Part shown: one piece after another, positions 8,048 through 15,677 of the stretch | Numbering within the stretch: position 1 is the first letter of the stretch | How the letters are laid out: each line of letters opens with the position of its first letter | Assembly: GCA_016710435.1 (NCBI GenBank) | Contig: JADJVV010000001.1 | Span: 2,502,501-2,566,500 of the forward strand | Source of the DNA: Hyphomicrobiales bacterium | GTDB lineage: Bacteria > Pseudomonadota > Alphaproteobacteria > Rhizobiales > Aestuariivirgaceae | DNA: 64,000 nt | Reading direction: 5' to 3' | The notes under the pieces: model-generated | Database searches by the model: none | Told to the model about the DNA's origin: nothing | Seen by the model: the letters and a program-made list of their open reading frames with translations, nothing else | Translations under genes and position numbers: made by a program

Positions 8048-8707
8048 GAAATCCTCCGTGACGCCGCGGCGAAACAGGGATGGCGCTGGGCGGCGGGTGC
8101 CGCTGCCATGCCCCTGGCGGTCTTCGCCATCTATACGGCACTCCGGGCCATTTCGGAAAGCTGGAACAACGACGCCTTTCCCGATGCGCTGGCGGTGAAG
8201 CTGGAGCTGCTGCCGCTTGTCTTTCCCGTGCACATGGTCACGGGCGGACTTGCCCTGTTGCTGGTACCTGCCACCCTGCTGCTGCGCGGCACGCGCTGGC
8301 ACAGCTGGATGGGGCGGCTCACGGCCCTCGATGTTGTCGTCGCGGGCGTGACGGCAATCCCCGTGGCGCTGGAAGCACCGGTGACGCCCGTCTCCGCCGC
8401 GGGCTTCGCCACGCAAGGCCTGGTGTGGATGGCGCTCTGTGCCGCCGGCATCTGGCAGATCCGCCGCGGCAACACCGATGCCCACCGCCGCGCCATGCTG
8501 CTGATGGCCGCCGTCACCTCCGGCGCCATGTTCTTCCGCATCTGCCTCGCCCTCTGGGCGATTTTCGGGTGGCGAGCCGGCTTCAAGACCTTCTACGCCT
8601 GCGACGCCTGGGTGGCATGGGGCCTGCCGCTTCTGGTGATGCTCTGGCTGACGCGCCCCTCGACAGGCAGGCGCTCTCCGGCAATAAGCACGGCGCGCGC
8701 GCAATGA
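8027..8707 (+). CDS. DUF2306 family integral membrane protein
   Basis: 226 aa with about six to seven membrane helices. A DUF2306 arrangement is visible: HMVTGGLALLLVPATLLL, RWHSWMGRLTALDVV (conserved His), NTDAHRRAMLLMAAVT and the C-terminal helix after FYACDAWVAWGLP. No biochemical function is known. The start at 8027 (ATGATG) has no good ribosome site and overlaps the divergent gene; a later start, for example ATG 8108, would remove about 27 polar residues. It is followed after 10 bases by another small membrane-protein gene on the same strand. Confidence 0.75.
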   Translation: MMTVEKHEILRDAAAKQGWRWAAGAAAMPLAVFAIYTALRAISESWNNDAFPDALAVKLELLPLVFPVHMVTGGLALLLVPATLLLRGTRWHSWMGRLTALDVVVAGVTAIPVALEAPVTPVSAAGFATQGLVWMALCAAGIWQIRRGNTDAHRRAMLLMAAVTSGAMFFRICLALWAIFGWRAGFKTFYACDAWVAWGLPLLVMLWLTRPSTGRRSPAISTARAQ

Positions 8708-8717
8708 GGACGACGAC

Positions 8718-9035
8718 ATGACCAACGACAACACGGCAACCGAAACCTTCGAGCCCACGGCCGGGCAGAAGCGCCTGCTGCGCGTGGTCTACGCCATGGG
8801 GATCGCGCTCGCGCTGCTCTTCATCGCCTTGATCGGCGGCATCATCTGGAAAGCCACACAGCCGAAACCCGTGCCTGCGCCGGAAACCCTTTCCATGGGC
8901 CTCGGCCTCAAGGCGGGTGACATCAAGGCCGTGGACGTGGACGGCGGAACGCTGGCCATCACCACCTCAAGCGAACTGATCGTCATCGACGCGGCAAGGC
9001 GCAAGCTGCTGCTGCGTGAACCGCTGTCACCCTGA
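8718..9035 (+). CDS. Small single-pass membrane protein (DUF6476-like)
   Basis: 105 aa: a short cytoplasmic N-terminus, one hydrophobic helix (about residues 25-47, MGIALALLFIALIGGIIW) and a soluble C-terminal domain with alternating beta pattern (IKAVDVDGGTLAITTSSELIV). It resembles small alphaproteobacterial proteins grouped as DUF6476, but that is from memory of the pattern. GACGACGAC before the ATG gives no clear ribosome site. It is probably co-transcribed with the DUF2306 gene and is followed by tRNA-Glu. Confidence 0.6.
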   Translation: MTNDNTATETFEPTAGQKRLLRVVYAMGIALALLFIALIGGIIWKATQPKPVPAPETLSMGLGLKAGDIKAVDVDGGTLAITTSSELIVIDAARRKLLLREPLSP

Positions 9036-9078
9036 GCTTGCATTCCCGGAAACCCTTGCCTAAGAGCAGGGCCTGAGA

Positions 9079-9153
9079 GCTCCCTTCGTCTATCGGTTAG
9101 GACGGCAGCCTCTCACGTTGCAAAGACGGGTTCGATTCCCGTAGGGAGCGCCA
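9079..9153 (+). tRNA. tRNA-Glu (anticodon CUC)
   Basis: The acceptor GCTCCCT pairs with AGGGAGC and the discriminator G is followed by an encoded CCA. The anticodon stem GCAGC/GTTGC encloses the loop CTCTCAC (anticodon CTC), and the T loop is TTCGATT. The 75-nt length is normal. A catabolic island starts at the base after its 3' end. Confidence 0.96.
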
Positions 9154-9159
9154 CTCACA

Positions 9160-9912
9160 TCACGCCACCGCTTGTGCACCTGTGATTTCCACCAGTGATC
9201 CGCACATGAACGGCGCTTCTTCGCTGGCGAGGAAGGCGACGAGGGCGGCGACTTCTTCCGGTTTTCCCACCCGGCCGAATGGCACGAGCTTGTCGAGGTC
9301 GGCCATGGTGCGGCCCGAACGCTTCACGCCGGATTCCAGCATGGGTGTGTGGATTTCTCCGGGGCAGACGGCATTCACGCGGATCTTGTGAGGCGCACAA
9401 TCGCGTCCGAGGTTCTGTGTGAACGATGCTACTGCGGCCTTGCTCACGTTGTAGGCAATGTGGTTGGGGGCAGGGTGAAGGCCCCACTGCGAAGCGGTGT
9501 TGACGATGGCGCCACCGCCTTGGGCGATCATGCCGGGAATGACCGCACGGCAGAGATGGAACATGGCGTCGATGTTCACCGCGAAGGTGATGTTCCAGTC
9601 ATCCTCCGAAATATCCATGATGTTGCCACGGCGCATGACGCCTGCATTGTTGATGAGAATGTCGACGCGGCCATGGCGCTTGACCACCTCAGCGGCGAGG
9701 CGGCGGCACGCCTCCGCCTGTGCAATGTCGGCCTGCAGGCTCTCCGCCTTGCCACCGGATGCGGCGATGGCACGTGCCACCTCTGATGCACCGTCCAGGT
9801 TGGAGTCCGTCACGATGACGATGGCCCCTTCCGCTGCCAGCCGTTTGGCAATGGCGCTGCCGATGCCGCCGCCACCGCCTGTGACGATGGCAACCTTCTG
9901 TTCAAACCGCAT
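9160..9912 (-). CDS. SDR family NAD(P)-dependent oxidoreductase
   Basis: 250 aa classical short-chain dehydrogenase. The cofactor motif TGGGGGIG (residues 10-17), NNAG, the catalytic Ser in NTASQWG and YNVSK are all present. The acidic residue at the end of the second strand (VTDSN) favours NAD(H) over NADP(H). The substrate is unknown; its place as the last gene of a hydroxyproline-like operon suggests oxidation of a hydroxy-acid or sugar acid from the same growth substrate. ATG 9910-9912 has GAGGG 6 nt upstream; an in-frame ATG at 9924 overlaps the stop of the upstream SDR gene. Confidence 0.85.
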   Translation of the reverse strand: MRFEQKVAIVTGGGGGIGSAIAKRLAAEGAIVIVTDSNLDGASEVARAIAASGGKAESLQADIAQAEACRRLAAEVVKRHGRVDILINNAGVMRRGNIMDISEDDWNITFAVNIDAMFHLCRAVIPGMIAQGGGAIVNTASQWGLHPAPNHIAYNVSKAAVASFTQNLGRDCAPHKIRVNAVCPGEIHTPMLESGVKRSGRTMADLDKLVPFGRVGKPEEVAALVAFLASEEAPFMCGSLVEITGAQAVA

Positions 9913-9920
9913 GTTGTCCC

Positions 9921-10670
9921 TCATCTGATGTAGCTGCCGCCATTCAAGTCGAGTGTGGCACCGTTGAGTGATGATTGCGAAGCGCGCAAGGCGAAGGCGA
10001 CCAGGTCTGCCACCTCGGCAGGCTCGGCCATCTTGCCCGTCGGAATGTCTGCCACCGCTGCCGCAAGCCCGTGTGCCGCCACGAAGTCCTCGGCCATGTC
10101 GGTGCGCACCCAGCCCGGCGCGATGGCGATCGAGACAACACCTTCCCGCCCGAAGCTGCGCGCCAGCGATTTCGAAAGATTGAGAAGGGCAGCCTTGGTG
10201 GCGCCATACGGAATGCACTCCGCCGAATAGCCCCGCTGCCCGGCGCGGCTCGCCATGTGGATGATGCGGCCGCCGCCATGCTGACGGAAATGCAGCACGG
10301 CGGCGCGCGCGATATCGGCGGCGGCCAGCAGGTTCACCTGCACATCCCGCGCCCAGCCCGCGTGCCACTCTGCATCGCTTGCGGTGATCTCGACCACGCT
10401 GCGGATGCCCGCATTGTTGACGACACCGTGGATTCGGCCCGCGCGCTGAACGGCGTCTTCAAACAAGCGTCCCGGTGCGGCAGGCGAAGTGAAATCCGCG
10501 CCGATGCACCAGCCTTGGCCGACGCGCTTCAGCAGAGCCTCTGCGGCATCGAGGTCACGGCCGTAGTGAATGATGGGGCTGGCGCCCTCGCGGGCAACCG
10601 CCTCCACAATCGCCGCACCGATGCCGCGCGAGCCACCCGTCACCAGAATGTTCTGCCCGGCGAGAGTCAT
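9921..10670 (-). CDS. SDR family oxidoreductase
   Basis: 249 aa classical SDR: TGGSRGIG (residues 11-18), NNAG, a Ser in MASRAGQ and YGATK. The dinucleotide-binding second strand reads IIHYGRD, with Arg after Tyr-Gly, more like NADP(H) users such as FabG. It is one base downstream of the proline racemase-family gene and 8 bases before the second SDR, so all are in one operon. Substrate unknown. The two SDRs are only distantly similar to each other, so they are not a recent duplication. Confidence 0.84.
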   Translation of the reverse strand: MTLAGQNILVTGGSRGIGAAIVEAVAREGASPIIHYGRDLDAAEALLKRVGQGWCIGADFTSPAAPGRLFEDAVQRAGRIHGVVNNAGIRSVVEITASDAEWHAGWARDVQVNLLAAADIARAAVLHFRQHGGGRIIHMASRAGQRGYSAECIPYGATKAALLNLSKSLARSFGREGVVSIAIAPGWVRTDMAEDFVAAHGLAAAVADIPTGKMAEPAEVADLVAFALRASQSSLNGATLDLNGGSYIR

Positions 10671-10671
10671 C

Positions 10672-11703
10672 TCAGCCCAGTTCTCCCACTTGCGACCCCC
10701 AACTGTCGGAGAGTGCGAAGCCGCGCGGGAAGGGGTCTCCGGCATCCATGCGCAATTCTTCGCGGCCATAGATCCAGGCTTGCCCCGTGATGCGTGGCAA
10801 CACCGCCTTGCGGTTTCCCACTGTGGTCTCGCCGATCGCCTCGGCCACGAATTCGCCGCCGATGATGGAGCGCGAGGTGCGCTTGTCGCCGATCCTGATT
10901 TCGCCGCGGGCATGGGCCACCGCGAGGTTGGCGGAACTGCCGGTGCCGCAGGGGCTGCGATCCACCCGGCCCGGCTTCAGCGTGGTGCAGGTGCGGAGCG
11001 CTCCATCCGCCTCCCCCTGTCGAAACATCACATAGGCCACGTCGTTGAGTGCGGGGATGGCGGGGTGTGCGACGCTGACCTGTTTTGCGATGTGCGCCTT
11101 CAGTTCGATTCCCGCCTCGGCAAGATCGCGCGCGTTGGCGGGCGTGATTTCGAGGCCCACCTGCTTGGCATCCACGAGGGCATAGAACACGCCGCCAAAG
11201 GCAATGTCGGCAATGATGGTGCCCCAGCGCGGCGTGCGGATCATCTGGTCCTGCGCTTCCACGAAGCACGGCACATTGTCGAGGCTGACGGAAAGGCAGC
11301 GGCCGTCCTTGCAGCGGGCGCGTGCCGTGATCAATCCGGCGGGCGTGTCGATGCGCACCACTGTTTCGGGTTCGCGCATCTTCACGCGCCCCGTCTCCAG
11401 AAGCGCTGTCACCACGCAGATGCAGTTGCTGCCCGACATGGGGTGCGCGCGGTCCGCCTGCAGCACGATGAAACCTGCATCGGCGTCCGGATGTAACGGC
11501 GGCACCAGCAGGTTCATCGACATGGCCACATGGGCGCGCGGCTCAAAGGTGACGAAGCGGCGCAGGCTGTCATCCACGGTGTTGATGTGGTTCATCTGCT
11601 CCAGCAGCGTGGCCCCTGGAATAGGCGGCGCGCCACCCACGATCACCTTGCCGATCTCGCCCTGGCAATGGACCTGAAGGATATCGAGGCTGTGCTTCCA
11701 CAT
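10672..11703 (-). CDS. Proline racemase superfamily enzyme (hydroxyproline epimerase or trans-3-hydroxyproline dehydratase)
   Basis: 343 aa. In this superfamily two catalytic residues, one in each half, act as acid and base. Here they are Ser90 (HPMSGSN) and Cys252 (DRSPCGTGSSA), a Ser/Cys pair instead of the Cys/Cys of proline racemase. Ser/Cys and Thr/Cys forms are linked in the literature to trans-3-hydroxy-L-proline dehydration and to hydroxyproline 2-epimerisation, so proline racemase itself is unlikely. Downstream of a D-amino-acid oxidase-like gene and a DapA-like gene, the context fits 4-hydroxyproline breakdown: L- to D-hydroxyproline, oxidation, deamination. Cytosolic. Confidence 0.88.
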   Translation of the reverse strand: MWKHSLDILQVHCQGEIGKVIVGGAPPIPGATLLEQMNHINTVDDSLRRFVTFEPRAHVAMSMNLLVPPLHPDADAGFIVLQADRAHPMSGSNCICVVTALLETGRVKMREPETVVRIDTPAGLITARARCKDGRCLSVSLDNVPCFVEAQDQMIRTPRWGTIIADIAFGGVFYALVDAKQVGLEITPANARDLAEAGIELKAHIAKQVSVAHPAIPALNDVAYVMFRQGEADGALRTCTTLKPGRVDRSPCGTGSSANLAVAHARGEIRIGDKRTSRSIIGGEFVAEAIGETTVGNRKAVLPRITGQAWIYGREELRMDAGDPFPRGFALSDSWGSQVGELG

Positions 11704-11712
11704 GGATGAACC

Positions 11713-12948
11713 TCAGAAGCGGTTGACGCGATAGGGCGTCATGTCGATGGGTGGCTTCGCGCCGGTGATCAGGTCCGCCATCAGCCGCGCTGTGGTGGCC
11801 GCATAGGTGAGGCCGAGATGGCCGTGACCGGTGGCATAGAACACGCCGCGTGTCTTCGCCGAGGCCGACATGACCGGGATCGTGTCGGGAAACGCTGGCC
11901 GGTGCCCCATCCATTCCGTGAAGTTCTCGCAGCGGAGATTGGGCAGCGCCTCGCGGGCGCGCTTCACGGTGATCTTCGAGCGCCGGTAGTCGGGCGCAGC
12001 ATGTAGCCCCGCCATTTCCACCGTGCCGCCCACGCGAATGCCGCCTGCCGTGGGTGTCACCATGAAGGCGCGCGCAGGCCAGATGATCGAGTGCTTCATC
12101 GTGATGCCGGGCGACATGATCTGCGTGTGGTAGCCGCGCTCGGTTTCCAGCGGGATGGGTTCGCCGAGAATTTTCGCCAACGCCGCCGTGTAGGCTCCGG
12201 CGCACACCACGGCCGTATCGCAGGCCAGGCGGCGGCCATCTTTGAGGCAGACCTCGGAGATGGCCTCGCCCCGTGTGAAGCCAACCGTTTCGCCCTGCAT
12301 GATCTTGCCACCCAGTCCGGTGAAGGCATCAGCGAGACGGAGCACAAGGCGATACGGATCGCGCATGGAGCGGTTCTGCGGGAACAGCACGGCCATGCCG
12401 ATCTTGTCCGAGAGTTCCGGCTCCAGTGCCTTGATCGCCTGCCGCCCCAGCACCTCGTGAGGGAAGTGGAAGCGCTCAAGGATATCGATGTGATCCTTGT
12501 CGGCGCGAAATTCGTCTTCGTCGGTGTAGAGCGAGAGGCAACCCTCGTCGGTGAGTTCGCCCTCAAGGCCCGTCTCGCGCAGCAGCGGCAGCAAATCGTC
12601 GTAGACGCGGGCGCAAAGGGCGGCACCTTGCGCCTCAAGGTCACGCAGTTTGCCCGGACGCGACGCGGCGATGAAGCGGAGGAACCACGGCAGCAGTTTC
12701 GGCATGTAAGCGGGGCGCACCGTCACGGGGCCTTCGGGGTCGAGCATCCAGCCGGGAATCTGCTTCCACACGGAAGGTCGCGAGGCGGGCATGAATTCGG
12801 TCACGGCGATAGACGCCATGTTGCCGAAGGACGCGCCCATGCCGGGCGTATCCCGCTCCAGCAACACCACCTTTCGCCCGCGTTTCTGCAACGTGTAGGC
12901 CAACGTGGTGCCGATGATGCCGCCGCCGATGACAACCGTGTCCATCAT
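11713..12948 (-). CDS. FAD-dependent D-amino acid dehydrogenase/oxidase, hydroxyproline-type
   Basis: 411 aa. The FAD-binding GxGxxG is at the start (VVIGGGIIGTTLAYTL), the C-terminal FAD segment is GHGHLGLTYAA, and the fold is that of DadA/DAO. It lies between a proline racemase-family gene and a DapA-like gene and is 1 base from the latter. In hydroxyproline catabolism such a flavoprotein oxidises cis-4-hydroxy-D-proline to pyrroline-4-hydroxy-2-carboxylate. That assignment is inferred from context; a general D-amino acid dehydrogenase is the alternative. No membrane helix is visible. Confidence 0.87.
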   Translation of the reverse strand: MMDTVVIGGGIIGTTLAYTLQKRGRKVVLLERDTPGMGASFGNMASIAVTEFMPASRPSVWKQIPGWMLDPEGPVTVRPAYMPKLLPWFLRFIAASRPGKLRDLEAQGAALCARVYDDLLPLLRETGLEGELTDEGCLSLYTDEDEFRADKDHIDILERFHFPHEVLGRQAIKALEPELSDKIGMAVLFPQNRSMRDPYRLVLRLADAFTGLGGKIMQGETVGFTRGEAISEVCLKDGRRLACDTAVVCAGAYTAALAKILGEPIPLETERGYHTQIMSPGITMKHSIIWPARAFMVTPTAGGIRVGGTVEMAGLHAAPDYRRSKITVKRAREALPNLRCENFTEWMGHRPAFPDTIPVMSASAKTRGVFYATGHGHLGLTYAATTARLMADLITGAKPPIDMTPYRVNRF

Positions 12949-12949
12949 A

Positions 12950-13837
12950 TCATTCCCAGTTCAGAATGGGTTCCATGGCGGCGCGGAATTCGGACTTCTC
13001 GTCATCGGTGAGGGGGCCGAGCGGGGCGCGGCATTCTCCGACGGGCAGGCCCTGCAATTCGCAGCCGTATTTGATCTTCTGCACGAACTTCCCGGATTCG
13101 AGAATGTTCATGGCGCGATAGAGTGTCTTCATCAGGGACTTGGCCTTCGCCAGGTCGCCGGACCGGAACGTGCGGTCGAGGTCGCAGCAGGCCTTGGCCA
13201 TGCAGTTCGATGGTCCGCAGATCCAGCTGTCCGCGCCCCAGAACATGAAGTCGAGCGCAATGTCGTCCGAGCCCGAGACAAGCTGGATCTTGCCCTCGTA
13301 CCGGCTGGCAATGTCGATCGCCCGCTGCAGCGAGCCCGAGCTTTCCTTGATGCCGATGACCCGCGGATTGTCGGCAAAATGGTCCATCAGGTCGAAGCTG
13401 ATGTCGGAACCATCCTTCGCAGGATAGCTGTAGAGGATGATGTTGACGTCGACCGCCTTCAGCACGGCCTCATAGTGCCTGATCAGTTCCTGCTGGGTGG
13501 GCCTTGTGTAGAAGGGAGGCGCGAGGAGCACGGTGTCGTAGCCGATCTTCTTCGCCATTTCCGTCTGCTGGATGACTTCGCGGGTGGCCGGTGCATTGCT
13601 GCCGGCGATCAGCAGTTCACCGGGCTTGGCCTGGTCCTTCACGAATTGCAGAACGTCACGGCGCTCTTCCGTGGACTGCGAGAAATATTCGCCCGTCGAA
13701 CCGTTCGGAACCCAGCCGCTCACACCAGCGGCGCGCAGGTGCTCCATGTGTTTCTCAAACGCCTTGAAATCAATGCCGCCTCCGCTGGTGAAAGGCGTGA
13801 TGAGGGCGGGCAGGACCCCGGACAGTTGCAGCTTCAT
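12950..13837 (-). CDS. DapA/NAL-family lyase (candidate pyrroline-4-hydroxy-2-carboxylate deaminase)
   Basis: 295 aa TIM barrel of the dihydrodipicolinate synthase family. Visible are GVLPALITPF, the substrate motif NGSTGEYFSQS (residues 45-55, normally GTTGE), the catalytic Tyr in ILYSYP, and the Schiff-base Lys in GIKESSGS. True DapA is unlikely because the gene is in a catabolic operon under a GntR regulator. In hydroxyproline pathways a family member deaminates pyrroline-4-hydroxy-2-carboxylate to 2-oxoglutarate semialdehyde. The next enzyme, the semialdehyde dehydrogenase, is not in this window. First gene of the operon; its leader holds the operator. Confidence 0.87.
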   Translation of the reverse strand: MKLQLSGVLPALITPFTSGGGIDFKAFEKHMEHLRAAGVSGWVPNGSTGEYFSQSTEERRDVLQFVKDQAKPGELLIAGSNAPATREVIQQTEMAKKIGYDTVLLAPPFYTRPTQQELIRHYEAVLKAVDVNIILYSYPAKDGSDISFDLMDHFADNPRVIGIKESSGSLQRAIDIASRYEGKIQLVSGSDDIALDFMFWGADSWICGPSNCMAKACCDLDRTFRSGDLAKAKSLMKTLYRAMNILESGKFVQKIKYGCELQGLPVGECRAPLGPLTDDEKSEFRAAMEPILNWE

Positions 13838-13846
13838 GATGAACTC

Positions 13847-13883
13847 CTATTTGTCGACAATATGTCGACAAATAGTCGACAGA
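13847..13883. promoter_or_regulatory. Triple GTCGAC operator for the divergent GntR regulator
   Basis: A perfect 13-bp inverted repeat with a 3-base spacer spans 13847-13875. It contains two palindromic boxes, TTGTCGACAA (13851-13860) and ATGTCGACAA (13862-13871), and a third related box, TAGTCGACAG, follows at 13873-13882. All are spaced 11 bp apart, one helical turn. The boxes match the TTGTNNACAA-type half-palindrome bound by FCD-group GntR proteins. The operator lies 10 bases before the DapA-like gene and about 20 bases before the regulator, so it can control both. Confidence 0.85.
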
Positions 13884-13903
13884 GTCAAGGGAGTTGTGGT
13901 AGC

Positions 13904-14719
13904 ATGGCTTTCGAACAATGGCAGGGCCGGGCGATGGCAACAGGAACAGGCGTGGCAAAAGCAGGACGAAAGCCGGTCCGGCAGCGCGCAACGGTGGCAC
14001 CGGCCCAGGCCGCCCGGACGGTTGCCCGGGCGGGGCGAACCGCAGGTTGGACCGGCGTTTACGACGTGCTGCGCCGTGACATTCTTTCGTTGGCCCTGGC
14101 GCCGGGGGAACTGCTCGACGAGATGAGCCTGTCACGCCGCTTCGGCTTCTCGCGCTCGCCCATCCGCGAGGCGCTGATCCGGCTGGCAGGAGATGGCCTT
14201 GTCGTCACGCTGCAGAACCGCACCACCATCGTCGCACCCGTCGATATTGCGCGCTTTCCCAGTTACGTGGACGCCCTCGACGTCGCCCAGCGCGTCAACA
14301 CCAGGCTCGCGGCGGAACTGCGCACCGACGCCGACCTCCGCGCCATTGAAACCGAGCAGAAGGCGTTCATTGCCGCCGTGGCCAGCAAGGATCACCTCGC
14401 CATGTCGGAGACCAACAAGAATTTCCACATGGCCATCGCCCGGGCGGGGAAGAACGCCTACATGGCGGCGTTCTACGAACGCCTGCTCGATGAAGGGCGC
14501 CGCCTGCTGCACCTGCACTTCGACTACATCGAGCGCACCCGCGACGGCAGGCTGCTGACCGACGAACATGAAGAGATGATCGAGGCCATCCGCGCCCGTG
14601 ACGTGAGCCTTGCGGACCGCCTGGCCCACGCACACTCCCGCCAGTTCCGCGACAACTTCCTGGAGTTTCTCAAGGCCAATTACAGCGCGCCTATCGACTT
14701 CGGCGCCGAAAGGCCGTGA
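13904..14719 (+). CDS. GntR family (FCD) transcriptional regulator
   Basis: 271 aa. A basic Ala/Arg-rich N-terminal extension (about 45 residues) is followed by a winged helix-turn-helix (VYDVLRRDILSLALAPGELL, then SLSRRFGFSRSPIREALIRL), and then an all-helical FCD ligand domain with metal/ligand His residues (NFHMAIARAGKN, LLHLHFDYIE, AHSRQF). GGGAG lies about 10 nt before ATG 13904; ATG 13934 would remove ten residues. It is divergent from the catabolic operon and most likely represses it until a pathway intermediate is bound. The adjacent triple operator supports autoregulation. Confidence 0.93.
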   Translation: MAFEQWQGRAMATGTGVAKAGRKPVRQRATVAPAQAARTVARAGRTAGWTGVYDVLRRDILSLALAPGELLDEMSLSRRFGFSRSPIREALIRLAGDGLVVTLQNRTTIVAPVDIARFPSYVDALDVAQRVNTRLAAELRTDADLRAIETEQKAFIAAVASKDHLAMSETNKNFHMAIARAGKNAYMAAFYERLLDEGRRLLHLHFDYIERTRDGRLLTDEHEEMIEAIRARDVSLADRLAHAHSRQFRDNFLEFLKANYSAPIDFGAERP

Positions 14720-14735
14720 ACCCCGGAGTGAATGG

Positions 14736-15599
14736 CTAACCCCGCACGCCGTCCTTCAACGCGCGGAATTTCTCGGCGAGCGTCATGCGCCGTTCCGGCG
14801 CTGGCGGCGGAGCGGGTGTCTCGCTCCCCTTCGCCGCAGTGACGTCACCTTCAGCAACTGCGACAGCGGAAAGTTCTTCCGGCGGCGGCGTGATTTCGGC
14901 GATGGCTTCGGCTGCGTCTTCGCGCATGGCGGCCAGCGCCAACGGCTCGGGCTCCGGTCCCCGTTCGCGCGCCGCCAGTGTTTCTTCAACGGCGCGTCCT
15001 TCCGCGCTCTGCTGATCCGCGATCTGGGCGGAGAGCGCGTTGAGTTCGGCGATCTTGGCCTTGATGCGGTCGAGCGGTGCGGCATCCGCGGGCAGTTCCG
15101 TGGCGACGGGCACCGGCGTTTCCGAACGCGGCAATGACGCGGGCTTCGCCCCTGCCGGCACCGGCATGTCGAAGCTGCGCAATTTGACGGCCTCGTGGCC
15201 CGTGAGCTTGGCGATGATGCGCGCGCGCTTGTTGGTCTCCGCCGTCAGTTCCGATGCAAGGGCGCGCAGGGAAGCAATCTCTGCATCCTTGGCGATGAGA
15301 TCCTTCGACATCACGATGGCACGGTTGCGCTGGCGGTTCACCTGCGCGGTCTTTTCCGACGCCTGCGCACGCGCTTCCTCCATCAGGAATTCCAGGCGGC
15401 GCGCCGTCATGGCGTTCTGGGCGCGCAATCCCTCGCGCTCGGCCTGCATGTCGAGAATGGTGGTGGGCACTTCGCGCTTGCGCTTGTAATGGGCCCAGCG
15501 GTTGGCAGCGGACCAGATGCCGAAGCCGAAGATCATCGCCAGCACCAAGGCAATGGCAAAGCCAAGGGCGACCAGCAACAGCGATTCAGTTTGCGACAT
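14736..15599 (-). CDS. Membrane-anchored coiled-coil protein of unknown function
   Basis: 287 aa. One N-terminal membrane helix (about residues 7-31), a long charged coiled-coil-like stretch (about 50-135, rich in Glu, Arg, Ala with heptad spacing), then a Pro/Ala/Glu-rich disordered region and a short conserved-looking end RMTLAEKFRALKDGVRG. I do not recognise a named family. The architecture suggests a scaffold or envelope-spacing protein facing the cytoplasm. It is upstream of eipA in opposite-to-chpT orientation, 78 bases away; co-transcription with eipA is possible. Confidence 0.65.
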   Translation of the reverse strand: MSQTESLLLVALGFAIALVLAMIFGFGIWSAANRWAHYKRKREVPTTILDMQAEREGLRAQNAMTARRLEFLMEEARAQASEKTAQVNRQRNRAIVMSKDLIAKDAEIASLRALASELTAETNKRARIIAKLTGHEAVKLRSFDMPVPAGAKPASLPRSETPVPVATELPADAAPLDRIKAKIAELNALSAQIADQQSAEGRAVEETLAARERGPEPEPLALAAMREDAAEAIAEITPPPEELSAVAVAEGDVTAAKGSETPAPPPAPERRMTLAEKFRALKDGVRG

Positions 15600-15677
15600 A
15601 CGGCGATCCGCTACTCAGACGAGACGAGTGCGGTGTTTACCCGGTCTTGGCCGCCTTGGCGACAGGGATATACGCCC

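Noticed and set aside
12905..13903. Upstream extension of the GntR frame to 12905
   Set aside because: It runs antisense through the DapA-like gene and crosses the operator; the family similarity begins after 13904.
14700..14760. Direct repeat of the tRNA-Glu 3' end as an attachment site
   Set aside because: No stretch matching the tRNA 3' end was seen at the far end of the catabolic block, and no integrase is present.
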